57,886 nucleotides of DNA, taken from Actinomortierella ambigua. Its lineage: Eukaryota; Mortierellomycota; Mortierellomycetes; Mortierellales; Mortierellaceae. The DNA lies in the NCBI GenBank assembly GCA_016098155.1, contig JAAAJB010000172.1:1-57886 (forward strand). Direction: 5' to 3'. The translations under genes and the position numbers were made by a program. This document shows, one piece after another, positions 10,472 through 21,815 of the stretch (the stretch's first letter is position 1; each line of letters opens with the position of its first letter). The notes beneath the pieces are model-generated. The model was not told where the DNA came from. It saw only the letters and a program-made list of their open reading frames with translations, and did no database searches.

Positions 10472-13400
10472 ATGTCCAGTGTCCGGATATCGGCTTATTC
10501 GTCGGCCATCCTGTCACTCCTTTCCGTTGTCGCCACAACCACATCCGCCCTCCCAGCACGAGGTGAGAGCCAATGCCTCCCTGTCGTTGACCCTGTACAC
10601 GTTGTGCTCCCTGCATATCCTCGCTCCATCCCTCACAGTTGTTGGCGTCCATTCAAGAAAACCTGACGTTTTCAACCATCGTCTGTGTCACTGCCTTGCC
10701 TGTCCAACTCGCTCACGCTTCTCTCTTCTTTTGTCCAACCTCAGGCCCATTAATACACCCTCGCGCGATGCCACCAGGGTTCACCAATGCCACCATCTGC
10801 TCAAACCTCAACACCGTCACCGACCTATGGATAGCAGGGGCTCTACCCAACACCAGCATTGCTTTCCTCCGCAACAGAGACCAGGTCGCCGTCGCTGGCA
10901 GTTTGAACGGCACTGGAGGCTATCAAGGACAGGGCTCATGCGTCGTGTCAAACGTTAACGGCCAAACAATCATCGGATATGCGTCGACGGAGAGCTATGC
11001 GGGCCTCTTTATCCTGGACGCCAATGGTGGCTTGACGGAACAAAAGGCATTCAAGGGCAAGCGCCAGCAGCGTGTCGACAACCCTTCTCTGCTGGCCATT
11101 GGTGCTGTGCGCAACGATACCCTCAACCTTTATGCCTACAGCAGAAAGGATGGGAACATCAAGATTGGAGGAGACTCGGGCACCGTTCCCCTGTAGGTTC
11201 AGAGTGCACTGCACTGCACAGCACTGTATTGTATTGTACTGCATCATTTACAACAAGGAAGCGGGCGCTGCTGCCCCCCCTCTCACTCAACCACCCAAAC
11301 GAGTTGTGGCTCACCATTGCATTATCTACATCTCTTGTTTTCTTTTCTTTCCTATTTTTCTTTGCTCTTTGCAACCCCCTCTATTATCTCTTGTGTCTCT
11401 TAAAAGCCCTCCGGCACCAGGAGTGACTGTCGACATGGCTGTGGATGGACTGGGCAACTTGTGGTACCTGGATGATAAGAATGCGCTTCACCTGTTTGTC
11501 CCCCAAGATCCTTTCAAGTCAGCCGACAATGGAAGTTGGCTTCCTGTTTCATCGCCTGTGCTGGGGGCAATACAGCTCGTTTCCACCAACAGCGGAGTTG
11601 CCGTCATTGTGCAGGTATGTACTTTTATTTCTTTCTCGAGGAACCCAACCTTGACTCATCGCCACAGGAAGGACTGTAGCTAGGCAGGGGAGGAGGGGAA
11701 AGGGGAGAGGGGAAAGGGAAGAGGAAAGACAGCACGTTGGGCTCATCGTTTTTCCATTTTTTTTTTTTTGAATGGCTGGTAGGACACACATGGGTATTCG
11801 TCACTTAACGCCAGGGTCACACCCATCAACACGACAAGCACCATCACTCTCGACCAGCCAACCCCAGTGGCACCGGCCCCCGTCGCAGAGACAATGACCC
11901 CCATCTTTGGTTTTGTCGATTCCAGCGTCGTGGCTCTGTCCAAGACGTCTCTTACACCCCTGGCTGCTCCACCACCACAGGAATCCGATCTTCCCGGGGA
12001 ACCACTCCCACAACCTCCCCCTCCGCCTCACGACAGCGACTCGTCGTCTTCTCAAGGAGGATTGTCCATGGGCGCCATTATCGGGATTGCTGTTGTCGGC
12101 GTCTGTCTTGTCATGCTGGCAGTGGTTCTCGTCATACGCCATCGTCAGCGGAGACAGGGTGGAAAAGTCCGTGGGAAAAAGATATCCGCGTTCGGTGGTT
12201 TCAAGCAAAAGAAGCAAGCGCGCGATCTCTTCCCTCCCCCACAACGGGACGACATGGCGACGGCACCGCTTGGTCTTTACGCTGATCATCGTCATACAGA
12301 GGCATCAAGATCAACCGGTGATAACAATGATGCTGGCGGATACAACATGAATCTCTTGGCGCCCTTTTCATCGATACCACCATCACAACAACAACAAAGC
12401 GGACCTCTGGGCACACATCAGCAGGACCAAGGATCGTACAATTCGGGGCGCTCAATGGACAGCCGGCTGTCCAACTTGGATGACCAAATACCACTCACGG
12501 CACGGATGCAACATCAGGACTATAGTCTGACAGCTGCGCATCATCACCTGCCACATGCCGTCTCTGTGAGCGCCATGGCCCCACAATTTGCACGGACAAA
12601 CGCCCAGTCGGGACTGCGATTTGAGGAAAAGGTGCAATTACAGGTGATTTGCTACGAAGACTCGGACGCAGCCTCGACCAGCCCCCACCAGCCAGTGGGC
12701 TCGCTGGTACTGGGAGCCTACTGCCTTGTTCGACCAGCACGGAGTGCACGGCCACTCAAGGTGCTCGAAGACGATGGCAGTGGGCTGCCGCTGGGCGTGG
12801 TCAGGAGTGGAACGGTCTTTGTGCGAAAGAGTCGACTCTTGAGTGACGGGGGGTTGTCGTCGAGTCGACTGTTACCGACTGCGATGATGGGACTGCATGG
12901 CGAGGACAGCTCGATGTTGTTGACAGAGGTCGAGAACCAGCACACATCCGAGGTTCAGACGCTAAAGTGGTATATGACCGAGGTCCACTGGAAGCGAGAG
13001 GCGGCGTTGTTGAAACATCTCAAGAGTCCGATTTTCATCATGGAGTTGATGGCTTCATATTGTATCCCGGCACTGCAGTATCGTCCCAGCACGTTCCCCT
13101 TTGTCAACGCCATGGGAGGATGTAGTCGACTGTTGTCCAACCTGGCTCATGTGAGGACACCCCAACATGCACGATCGATCTTACGGTCGGCCTCTGCCGC
13201 CGTGGACTGGTGCCATCAGCGTGGCGTTGTGCATCTCAACATCCAACCTGCAAGCTTTTTCATTGAGGACGGCATTGATCCGACGGCTGAGGATGCGTCG
13301 TGGAAGTTGTGGGATTTCACCTGTGCACGGTTTATTGGGGAGCAGATTGGCGTCATTGGTGGAGGAGGAAGTGCAGACGCTCTTGGCAAACGAACGTCGC

Positions 13401-13981
13401 AGTTGCCGCTACCAGCACCACCAGCCGGGTCGTCCGACCGTACTACTAATAATAATTATGGTGGTTATGGTGGTGGGTTCAAGTCGCCGATCAACGACCG
13501 GCTCTTCGAACAACAACAACAATTGATCAGTGGCAACCCACTACCAGGTTGCTACACTGCGCCGGAGCTTCTGGAGACATGGCGGGAAGGACGCACCGAG
13601 ATGTTGGCTGAGGCTAGCATGGACTCTTGGTCGCTAGGCTGTTTGTACTTTGAGATCCTGGCAGGCAGTCCGTTGTTCCGGACCGAGGCTGAAGCATGGG
13701 CCTTGGTTGGAGGATGGGACAACTCGGGTCCACGGCGCTTGGACGAGTTCCGTGTCCCATTCCCAGCGACGACCCGATCAAACTCACCGTCGAATAGTAC
13801 CCTTGTTGGTTCGGGGCATGTACCACGATCGTCGCCGTTGTCGTCGTCAACGCTGTCGTCGTCACCGCTGTCTTCGGCCTTGGACCCTTCGGGCGCCATT
13901 GGCCAATTGATGCACGACCTTCTCGCCGTTCAGCCAGCGAAGCGTCTTACACTAGCGATGACTATGGAGCGCATCTACTAA
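10472..13981 (+). CDS. single-pass membrane protein with cytosolic pseudokinase domain
   Basis: 981 residues in four exons: 10472-10562, 10745-11192, 11407-11614 and 11783-13981. A signal peptide (SAILSLLSVVATTTSALPA) leads an ectodomain of about 320 residues with at least six N-glycosylation sequons and repeats such as DMAVDGLGNLWYLDDKNAL, which look like beta-propeller blades. A Pro-rich stalk precedes one TM helix near residues 346-369 (IIGIAVVGVCLVMLAVVLVI) and a basic stop (RHRQRR). After a disordered linker comes a kinase-like domain. The catalytic loop reads HLNIQPASF where active kinases have HRDxxxxN, near residue 731, and DFG is DFT near 761. The APE motif is kept (APELLETW), as is DSWSLGCLYFEI. 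It lacks the catalytic Asp and is probably inactive. Role unknown; a surface sensor or scaffold is plausible. Confidence 0.82.
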
Positions 13982-14918
13982 TCATTCACTAATAGATAAA
14001 CAATATGCAGACTTCTTTTTTGGAAAGAATGTTTGTATACGAATCCCGCGTTGCTCTCTATAGTTTTCGCAGAGAGGGGGGGGAGGAAGCTTTACAGTTC
14101 TCCGACAGGAACCTGACTGGCCCGTGCACTTGGAGGAAACAAACATTTTTTTTGGGGGAAACCTAACATTTCGCCTTACGAAGCGGTATTACCGCTTTGT
14201 AAAGTCAGCTCTCAACCTCCATGATTTCACTGTTACACTGCCTTTCTAGTCCCAGTAGAGGGCGGCCAAAGGAGAAGAGAGATAACCGATAATGATGTTG
14301 CCATAGGAGCATGAAGATAGGACTCAGGGGGTGTGAATATCGAGGAATGCAGGATTGCAAGTGTCGGGCAGCATTCATCGCAATAGAGAACATGCCCTGT
14401 GAGCTGTTGTTGACTCGCTAGTGGCACACTGATCTGGGTGGGGAGGGGGGTTAATTTGCTTATTTTTTCTTTAGAGTGGGGAATCCAGAGGATAAGCCCA
14501 ACAATGCAGCTGTTTCTGCTACTGTTGCTGCATGTCAGGTAAGCAAAGACGATAGTAGACACAGGGGTGTGGAAGGTGTGGGTGGGGAGAGGATTGGATG
14601 GATGGATAGGAAGGAGAGAGGCTGTGACCCAAAACTTGCCCACTGGCATTAAAGAAAAACAAAAATCTGCTCCCAGACTCTTGCCCCATCAAGACGATCT
14701 TGTCCGAAGCGACTTTTTTTTTTTTCCTTTAAAAGGCTTAGACTCTGCCCCTGATTCGCTTCATTCTCCTCCACCCATTCTTCTCATTCCATTCGTTCAG
14801 CACATGTATACATAGCCCAACTCCTCGGTGCTGTTTCGAGTCTACAACCAACCCTCTATCCCTTCTCCTTCCTCCTCATTGTATTTTATTTTATTTATTT
14901 TTTTTTATTTGCATTTCG
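13982..14918. other. intergenic, no gene seen
   Basis: Contains the 3' flank of the pseudokinase gene and the upstream region of the MBOAT gene. A short inverted repeat around 14178-14200 (GCGGTATTACCGC) is visible. The T/A-rich tract 14880-14910 just before ATG 14919 is probably leader. Short ORFs have no protein-like composition. Confidence 0.4.
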
Positions 14919-16713
14919 ATGTTCGACTCGTACTTTGGTGCTTTATCGAGCGCCACCGCGTTCCCTGAAGATCAGCTTCGGTGCCTGACAGCTCTGCTGC
15001 TGACCTACCCTCTGGCACATGCCTTCCGCCTGCTGCCCAACAACCCTGGGCTGAAGCACATCTTCTCGCTCTTCTCGGGCTTCTTCCTGATTGTCGGCAT
15101 CATGAACCACCTCACAGGACTGATGCATCTGCTTGGATCCAGTATCGCTGCCTGGCGGATCATGGGCACTGTCAAGGGCAAGTGGGGACCCCGCCTCGTC
15201 TTTATCGTTGTCATGCTGCACATGACGGCCAAGTAAGTTGGACCATGCCAAAAAAAACGTGATGGTTACAAGGAAACAAGAAAGGAGGAGTTGCTAACAT
15301 GTCTTGATCCACCCTACCATGTTCTCCCCCCCCCCTTTTTGTAGTCACTTTATCCGCCAATACAACGATCCTCGAGGATACCAGATCGACCACACAGGAG
15401 CACAGATGATCATGACCATGAAGCTCACCTCTTGGGCGTTCAGTGTCGAAGACGGACGCCGTAACCCAAAGGTAACTTTTTTTCCCCCCCTATCGACGAC
15501 CCGTGGGGCGATAATGACATTTTTTTTTGTTCCATCATCTTTTTGTCTTGATCGGAAAGCTAATCCCACCACCATCACACACACACACCCTAAACCCCAA
15601 CTCCCATGTGTTTAGGATCTGAGTCGCCACCAACAACTGCAAGCGATCCAAGAGTTCCCCCCACTGCTCCACTATCTCAGCTACATCTTCTTCTTCCCAG
15701 CCGTCTTGGTCGGCCCCAGCTTTGACTATGCCGACTACATTCGCTTTGTGAACCTCCAGTCCTTCACAGATCCCGCCACGGGCAAGATCACCTACCCACG
15801 CGGTCGCGTCCTGGCCTCGATGAAGGCCTTTGGGTTCTCACTCGTCGCTTTGGCAGCGTTGGCCGCGATGGGGTCCCGTCTGGATCCGTTCTGGTGTCTG
15901 GAGCCCGAGTGGAAGCAGCTGCCGTTCTGGCAACGGTTTGGATATCTGCAGTTGGTGGCGTTTGCGGCGCGGTTCAAGTACTATGCGGTCTGGAAGATGG
16001 CAGAGGGTGCGTGCATCCTGGCTGGATTTGGATACAATGGCAAGGACCCCGAGACTGGGGAGGTTCGATGGGATGCCTCGACCAATATCGATATTTGGGC
16101 CTATGAAAAGGGAGAGTCGTTCAAGGCCCTGGCCGATAACTGGAACATGGGCACCAACAAGTGGCTCAAGTACTCGGTCTATGTCCGCGTCGTCCCGCCA
16201 GGCACCAAGCCCGGTGTCATGGCCACGTTTGCGACGTTTGGCGTCAGTGCGCTGTGGCATGGTATTTCCGGTGGCTATGGTCTCTTCTTCCTCTCGGCCG
16301 CTGCAGCGTTGACGGCGGGCAAGATGCTCCGGTCTCATCTTCGGCCTCGGGTGGTGTTGGCCGATGGCAAGAGCGCCCCGTTCTGGTACAACCGACTGGG
16401 TATGTTGGTGACGCATGCGACGCTCAACTACCTGGCCATCTCGTTCCTGGTGCTGGGCTTCCGTGACAGTCTGCGGGTCTGGAAGGACTTGTACTTTGTG
16501 GGTCATGTGGGCGTGGCCCTGATCCTGCTTCTCACGCCGGTCGTCCTCCCCAAGAAGAAGCAAGCCAACAATAACAAGAAGGAGAAGAGCAAGGCTGTTG
16601 TGGATCCTGTCGAGGCCGTCGGAGCTGCTGCCGCTGCGACTGCAGAGGAAATTGCAGAGACGACTGTCCAGGCTGGTCAAGAGATTTTGGAGGGCAAGGT
16701 GAAAGCAGAGTAG
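14919..16713 (+). CDS. MBOAT lysophospholipid acyltransferase (Ale1/LPCAT-like)
   Basis: 512 residues in three exons, 14919-15232, 15345-15471 and 15616-16713, with consistent phases. The enzyme re-acylates lysophospholipids in the ER (Lands cycle). Visible marks: several hydrophobic segments from the N-terminus; QIDHTGAQMIMTMKLTSWAF; SYIFFFPAVLVGPSFDY, a conserved family stretch; NWNMGTNKWLKYSVY with the conserved Asn-x-Trp region near residue 321; and WHGISGGYGLFF containing the invariant active-site His near residue 361. The C-terminal tail has lysine clusters (PKKKQANNNKKEKSK) followed by an Ala/Glu-rich helix, possibly an ER-retention feature. Length and motif order fit Ale1/LPCAT3 rather than sterol or Wnt acyltransferases. 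Confidence 0.93.
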
Positions 16714-18163
16714 AAACAGGGGTGGTTACAACGCGTAGAGATTTGATGGGGGTGCGAGGAGTGCACACGATGGAGTCGGCTTGTTCCTAGGCTGACACGA
16801 GGGTTCCCAGCATTTTTGTCATTTCTTTTCAATATTTTGCATAAACACCATTCATTTTCCCACTCTTACCTCTTTGATTGTCCTTATGATCGCGAAGATG
16901 ACGGTTCCTATTACAAAGAAGAAACATGAACGTGGATGGATATCATATCGGTGGAGAAACACGAGATCGTGCGATTAGCGGACTTGAGGCATGGCCATTG
17001 CAAATTCGGTCATCAGGGGAGAGGGAGGGCGAGGTCGAGCGCGTGTGTGAGAGAGGGCTTGTGTCAATGAGAGTGGAAGAAGGGGGGGAGGGGGAAGTGT
17101 ACAAACGCATCATTATTTGTTCTGCCAAAAAAAAAATGCTGTTGCAACATCGGAACAGATGACCAAAGTTGGGATTGCGCGCATGTTCACTCCCTTAGCT
17201 TGATACCCCACGTCCTCCTCAACTGTGAAATGTGTATGTGAGGAGTCGGGTAATGGGCCGTTCCCCTCATCTACGCTCGGCTAGGCTCTAAATTCTAGAC
17301 TCTGCTCCCTACTTGGTCAAAGTCACTGAACAGACACACCTTTTCAATGAGTCCGGGTGCACAAGCGAATGACCATTGACAATAGATCTTCAATAGGATA
17401 GTCTCAGTTGCGCGACTCACTTCCCCACTCAAACCATACTTCCAACCATGTGATAGCCGATGTCTTCAGTTCGTCAGCACAAAATAGTTTATTTGCAGGG
17501 TCTCTTTAGACAGATGCGGGTCTGAACTTTAATGGGGGCTAGTAGATGTGCGTAGAGGGTAGAATGTTGGGCTATATCGCCTCTTCGGCGGCATTCTGAC
17601 CCGCTGCCCAGGGTTATTGCCTGCTGTTGTAATTCGCCAGCCCTCATTGCGCAGGGCTAACGCGACAACGGAGCCACGTCCACCACTCCTTTCATCAGAT
17701 TTGCCATCCTCAGGGTGTCGTCAAGAGCCATGGTGGAACATGGGCCCATCATCCCACTTTGGAGCGACCCAACTGTACAAAATCTCCAAGTACCGAAACC
17801 CTCTCATAGATGCTTGCTCCTCTATGTTGCACAAGAGAAAAGGTATTACTTCATTTAAACGCAAACACATCTACTTTGTCGGCTTCCTTGTCAGTGGGTT
17901 CAACTCTATAAACTTTTTGTGTGTATGCTTGCCTCAATAGACGGGCGATTTTTGGACCATGCACGCAGGCACCACTGTCGCAATGCGGATGTTGTAAGAT
18001 GCTCAGGCCCTCCAAAACTCTGCGCAATTCAGGGTTTCCCCCCCCCCCCCTTCGCGCCACCAAAATGCTATTGGTTTCCCTAGTAACCCATGCTCCTCAC
18101 CTCCACAGGCAGCATGGCGTGTATGGGGAGGGGAGCTTCGAATGCATCGGTGGCGGTTAAGGA
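16714..18163. other. gene-poor region, no supported gene
   Basis: No ORF with protein-like composition. GA-rich patches occur near 17020-17095, poly-A near 17128-17137 and poly-C at about 18041-18050. Composition away from these patches is unlike the pyrimidine-biased intergenic DNA elsewhere and looks like old, decayed sequence. Confidence 0.4.
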
Positions 18164-18397
18164 TCAGAGGGTGCTGAAAAGCTGTAAGGCAAGTCTTGCG
18201 ATGGACAGATCGTTGCGTAGGCCCATCGATCCTAGATTTCTATAACCATAGGCGATACCGGTACTGCTGGATCTGATGCTCATACTGATGCTGAAACGGT
18301 ACGAAATGTTTGGTAAGAATAGCCATGCGCAGTTGTAACCGAGTAAATTATTGGCGGCTTCCATGGTAAGGCTATCGAGGATAGCATCAGATCGCAA
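18164..18397 (-). pseudogene. possible coding relic, unrecognised
   Basis: An open frame with fairly even amino-acid usage (for example NNLLGYNCAWLFLPNISYRF, ending ARLALQLFSTL) but no ATG at its head and a stop just upstream. It may be an internal piece of a decayed gene or mobile element. It could also be chance. Confidence 0.2.
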
Positions 18398-18533
18398 GCC
18401 GTATGGTTATTGCTGCTTGAGACTCTTGAAACTGAACCACTGCTCTTTTTTTTTCTTCGATCAGCAGCACAGATCTCAACTTAAACCACTGCCTGTGAGA
18501 GATCTACCCAAAGTTTTAAATGTAAAAACATAG

Positions 18534-18890
18534 ATGGTCATAGACAGGACGCTTGTATATGGTGGTCACTGTGTTCATATCGAAACCATCCCTGTATTCC
18601 TCTTCATGGTCGCACTGAGGCCTTCATACGAGTATCCAGGTCCGTTTGAGGAGGTGGAGAAGGGGTTTCGTCTCGTGTAACATCCTAACAAGGATATTCA
18701 TTTGTCATTCACGAACAGCCTCTATGTCGCCCATAGCCGGTTCTACAAAAACGGACAATCCATCGAGTCTCTAAAAATTGCTGGGCCATCTTGCCGGCTT
18801 ACTTACAGTCGTACCCGTACGGTTGTTGAAGGCCGAGTCCAAGGACTTGCAGTTGTTCAAGCATGTTGTGCTATGCCTGAGGGGTTGTGA
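18534..18890 (+). pseudogene. possible coding relic, unrecognised
   Basis: A 48-codon ORF (18534-18680; MVIDRTLVYGGHCVHIETIP and so on) is followed in another frame by protein-like sequence including NSLYVAHSRFYKNGQSIESL up to about 18890. Even codon composition and the frame change suggest a decayed gene. I cannot name the family. Confidence 0.22.
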
Positions 18891-20129
18891 CCTGTGAGCA
18901 AGCTTTGGCCCCAACTAGAGACTCGTTACAAAGGTGTGCGTGGATCTCCATATCCTGGTTATAGTCACGTGGCACTCCCATCCAGAACTCACGCTCCTAG
19001 CTGAACTGTGTCACGCTTGACGGTGGCTACGCTCAACATTCGCCTTCTCTCCTCGTGAAGGCTAGCAAACCACGTCCAACGTGTGCACACCTATTTGAAC
19101 AAAGGCACGCACAGGGCGTGACCGTGCCTGGGAGAACTCTGACGAACCATGATCGGAACACAATAATCACAGTCTCCCGACCATGTACATATGTTCAGCT
19201 AGTAGTAGTCAAGCAAGCTGCACAGTGTATTTATTAAAAGAGAGGGCAGACAGGCAGTCAGGAACGGAGCGAGTGTCTGCAAAGCCCAAAAGTCCCCCTG
19301 TCCCTCGACCAACACTCCCTCGCCCCTTTTGTTTTTGTTTACGCTTCTTGTTTGCGGTACTTTTTTTTGGTGGGAGGAACAACACTAGCCAATCGAATTC
19401 GATGACTCACCCCAAATTGCAAAGTTTACCCTCTCTCTCTTCCGCCCTCTGCTGCTGCTCTCTCGGCGGCCTTGTGGTGTGCCCTTCCCTTTCCCCCCTC
19501 GCGAGCATCATTCCGTGTGCGCCCCCCCTCCCTTTCCCCCACTCTTTCTCTCGCTCTCTCTCTCCCTCCCTTTACTGGAATATGCTTTCCAACCACTTTG
19601 CCATTGCTGGCCCCATTCGAGAGGATGGAGGAGAAAGAGGCAGATATAGTCTGGGCCGTCTATGAATAGGGTAGGCAGGTACCTGCTGCTGGGCGGGTTC
19701 CTCTTTAGACCATGGACTGCTGCCGGTGGCGGGATGCGGAGTTGCGCATGAGGTAGTCGTACACACAAATGTGTGGGAGATGGTCCAATCGTCTTTGTTG
19801 GTCCCCAATCGATTGTAGCACCCTCTCTGCCCTCTGCTGCTGCTGTCCCGCCGCCTTCCTCATTCTCCCTTCTTCCCCCCCCCCCCTCAATTTCCATTCT
19901 TCCTTGTGCAGATTATAAAAGCTCGTGAATTTGTCTGTTTCTTCTCCTTTTCTTCTTCTCCTCTTTTTCTCTGCACCCACCACTTACTATCCTATTAAAC
20001 ACCCAAAAAGCTACCCTTTCATCAACTCTCTTTTCTTCTTCCTCTTTTTTTTTATTGTGGACCTTTGTTAATCCACCTTTCATAACAACCAATTTTTTAT
20101 TTCCATATCTGCCCATCGAGCTTGCCACA
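18891..20129. promoter_or_regulatory. upstream region of the bZIP gene
   Basis: No gene seen. From about 19420 to 20100 the plus strand is strongly pyrimidine-rich, with many CT and TTCTTC tracts, as expected for the promoter and long transcribed leader of the bZIP gene. The transcription start cannot be placed from sequence. Confidence 0.4.
19403..19409 (+). promoter_or_regulatory. TGACTCA, candidate Gcn4/CPC1 binding site
   Basis: Perfect general-control response element about 1.05 kb before the bZIP start codon. Gcn4-type factors bind this palindrome and several fungal members activate their own gene. A 7-mer of this kind (either strand) is expected about seven times by chance in a window this size, so its position is the only support. 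Confidence 0.4.
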
Positions 20130-20150
20130 ATGGCCTCTTTCTCTGCTTAA
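20130..20150 (+). promoter_or_regulatory. uORF1 of the bZIP gene, six codons
   Basis: ATG in a strong context (CCACAATGG) opens a six-codon ORF, MASFSA then TAA, ending 299 bases before the main ATG. A very short first uORF that allows ribosomes to resume scanning is the hallmark of GCN4/CPC1-type translational control. Confidence 0.6.
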
Positions 20151-20273
20151 GCGCTTCGTGTATTGGCTTGTACACTTCAACAACGGAAACAACACACACT
20201 TCACACCTTTTTTTTTAACAAATACTTTACACTTTACCGGCCTTAACGGTTCGCAACAACAATTTTATCCAAC

Positions 20274-20378
20274 ATGATTTCCCCAATTATTACCCCCGCT
20301 ACCAAAGCTACCATTACCAAACGTATCATTACCCCGACCAGAAAACCCATCGTACCTAGAAGAGTCTTACGGACCTAA
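20274..20378 (+). promoter_or_regulatory. uORF2 of the bZIP gene, 34 codons
   Basis: ATG (TCCAACATG) opens a 34-residue ORF rich in Thr, Ile, Pro and Arg, starting MISPIITPATKATITKR and ending RRVLRT, with TAA at 20376-20378. It lies 123 bases after uORF1 and 70 bases before the main start. In CPC1-type leaders a longer second uORF blocks re-initiation at the main ORF when amino acids are plentiful; this spacing fits that model. Confidence 0.6.
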
Positions 20379-20448
20379 ATCCCCTCTCAAGCTTGAACTA
20401 CTTTGACGAATATCTCTCTGTCCATACCCACACCACCCACCCGCTCCC

Positions 20449-21815
20449 ATGGCTACCGCTCCTGCTACCGACTTCTCCATGATTGATCTGATCAACAACA
20501 ACATCAAAATGTCCATGTCTGCCGACAGTCTTGAGTCTGCTCTGACTCAGTGTAAGTAGTCGTTTGATGGCCTTGTATTTTTTTTTGCCGCAGACTGGGA
20601 TGGATGGGGAGGCTTGGGTTGGGCGGTGAGTCAACCAAAATTAGCAAAAACAACACAATCAGTAACTAAATCTCTTTATTTCCTCTCCAAAAAAAACAAA
20701 CCAAATTAATAGTCGGCAAGACTGCGACACCCGGAGCCCACTTTGCCAGCAACACTGGCAACTTGGTGTCCTCCACCTTGCCTTCTTCAACTGAAGGCAC
20801 AGGCTTTGATGAATGGCTCGCGGCTGATCTCCAGTTTGGCTCCCTTTCTGGCGACGAAACCTCATCCCTGGCCGGCTCAAGCCCGTTTTCGTCCTCAATA
20901 GAAGATTCACCTCTTCTAGGCTTCGACTCTCTCACAGGCGGCAACAGCCCCTCCACGCTGCCCGTGAACCTGGGCCCCTCTCTCTTTGAGATGCCCTTCG
21001 CCACCACCGTCCCCACGGCCTTGACTTTGAACGACTTGATGCCGACGCCCCCTGCGTCGCCCCTCAAACTGACCGCCGCCGCTGTCCGCCAGGCTGCTGC
21101 GGCTCTCAACATCCCCTGGAGCAAGGACCTTGAGAAGGCTCTTCTTTCCCAGGCGACCGCCACCACCACCTCTGCGACTGAATCGATCGATGCTGTCGCC
21201 AAGGTGGCTACCTCGCCTGTGATCCTGCCTCTCTCTAGCGTCCCTGCCATGGTGATTCCAAAGACCGAGCAAGACGACATTGCAACGACGACAACGGTGA
21301 CGACCCCTGCACCGACGCCGTCTTTGACGCCGATTGCTCCGGCCTTTACGCCCATTGCCCCAGCCACCACGCCCTCGATCACCTCAACCATGGCCGCAGC
21401 CGTTGTCTCGTCTCTGACGATGAACACGGCAGCGTCGATCTCTGCGATGACGCCCGCGACAGCTGCTACTGGTACTTCTACAACAGTCCCAGTTCAGCCA
21501 CAGCGAGCCCGCAAAGGTAGCAAGCGCGCCATGCAAATGACCCCAGAGGACGAAGCGAACGAGATTGTTCTCAAGCGCGCCAAGAACACTGATGCCGCGC
21601 GTCGCTCTCGCCTCAAGAAGCTCGTGCGTCTCGAGACGCTCGAGTGCCGGGTCACGGACCTCGAGTCGACCAACACCCAGCTGACCATGCAGGTTGCGGT
21701 CCTCAGCAGCGAGAAGAACGGCCTTATGGCCAAGGAAGCCGAGCAGGCCTCTAGAATTGCCCAACTCGAGGCAAAACTGGCCGAGGCCCACCGTGCTCTG
21801 ACTTCTCGCGCTTAA
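20449..21815 (+). CDS. Gcn4/CPC1-type bZIP transcription activator
   Basis: 401 residues from two exons, 20449-20551 and 20713-21815 (intron 20552-20712). The master activator of amino-acid biosynthesis genes under starvation. The C-terminus carries the full bZIP: basic region VLKRAKNTDAARRSRLKK, the Gcn4-class N-x-x-A-A-x-x-S-R signature, then heptads with Leu/Val repeats to ALTSRA. An acidic/aromatic patch FDEWLAADLQFGSL resembles an activation segment. DLMPTPPASPLKL resembles a Cdc4/Fbw7 phosphodegron, expected since Gcn4 is a rapidly degraded SCF-Cdc4 target. The middle is Thr/Pro/Ala-rich and disordered. Start 20449 (MATAPATDFSM) is the first in-frame ATG; others at residues 10 and later are possible. 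Two uORFs precede it. TGACTCA-type sites lie upstream and around exon 1. Confidence 0.9.
20543..20549 (+). promoter_or_regulatory. TGACTCA within exon 1 of the bZIP gene
   Basis: A perfect Gcn4-type site in coding sequence, straddling codons for Leu-Thr-Gln just before the first donor. With the intronic site 84 bases downstream it forms a close pair. Confidence 0.35.
20627..20633 (+). promoter_or_regulatory. TGAGTCA within intron 1 of the bZIP gene
   Basis: Same palindromic site read on the other strand, in the intron. Possible downstream autoregulatory element; may be chance. Confidence 0.35.

Noticed and set aside
11651..11658. TGACTCA in the pseudokinase gene intron
   Set aside because: A single site with no contextual support; several are expected by chance in a window of this size.
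15838..16680. 280-codon minus ORF inside the MBOAT gene
   Set aside because: Antisense shadow of a GC-rich coding exon with clear MBOAT motifs on the plus strand.
17640..17690. tRNA-like string GCGCAGGGCTAACGCG
   Set aside because: It resembles a D-arm, but no matching T-arm or acceptor stem was found around it.
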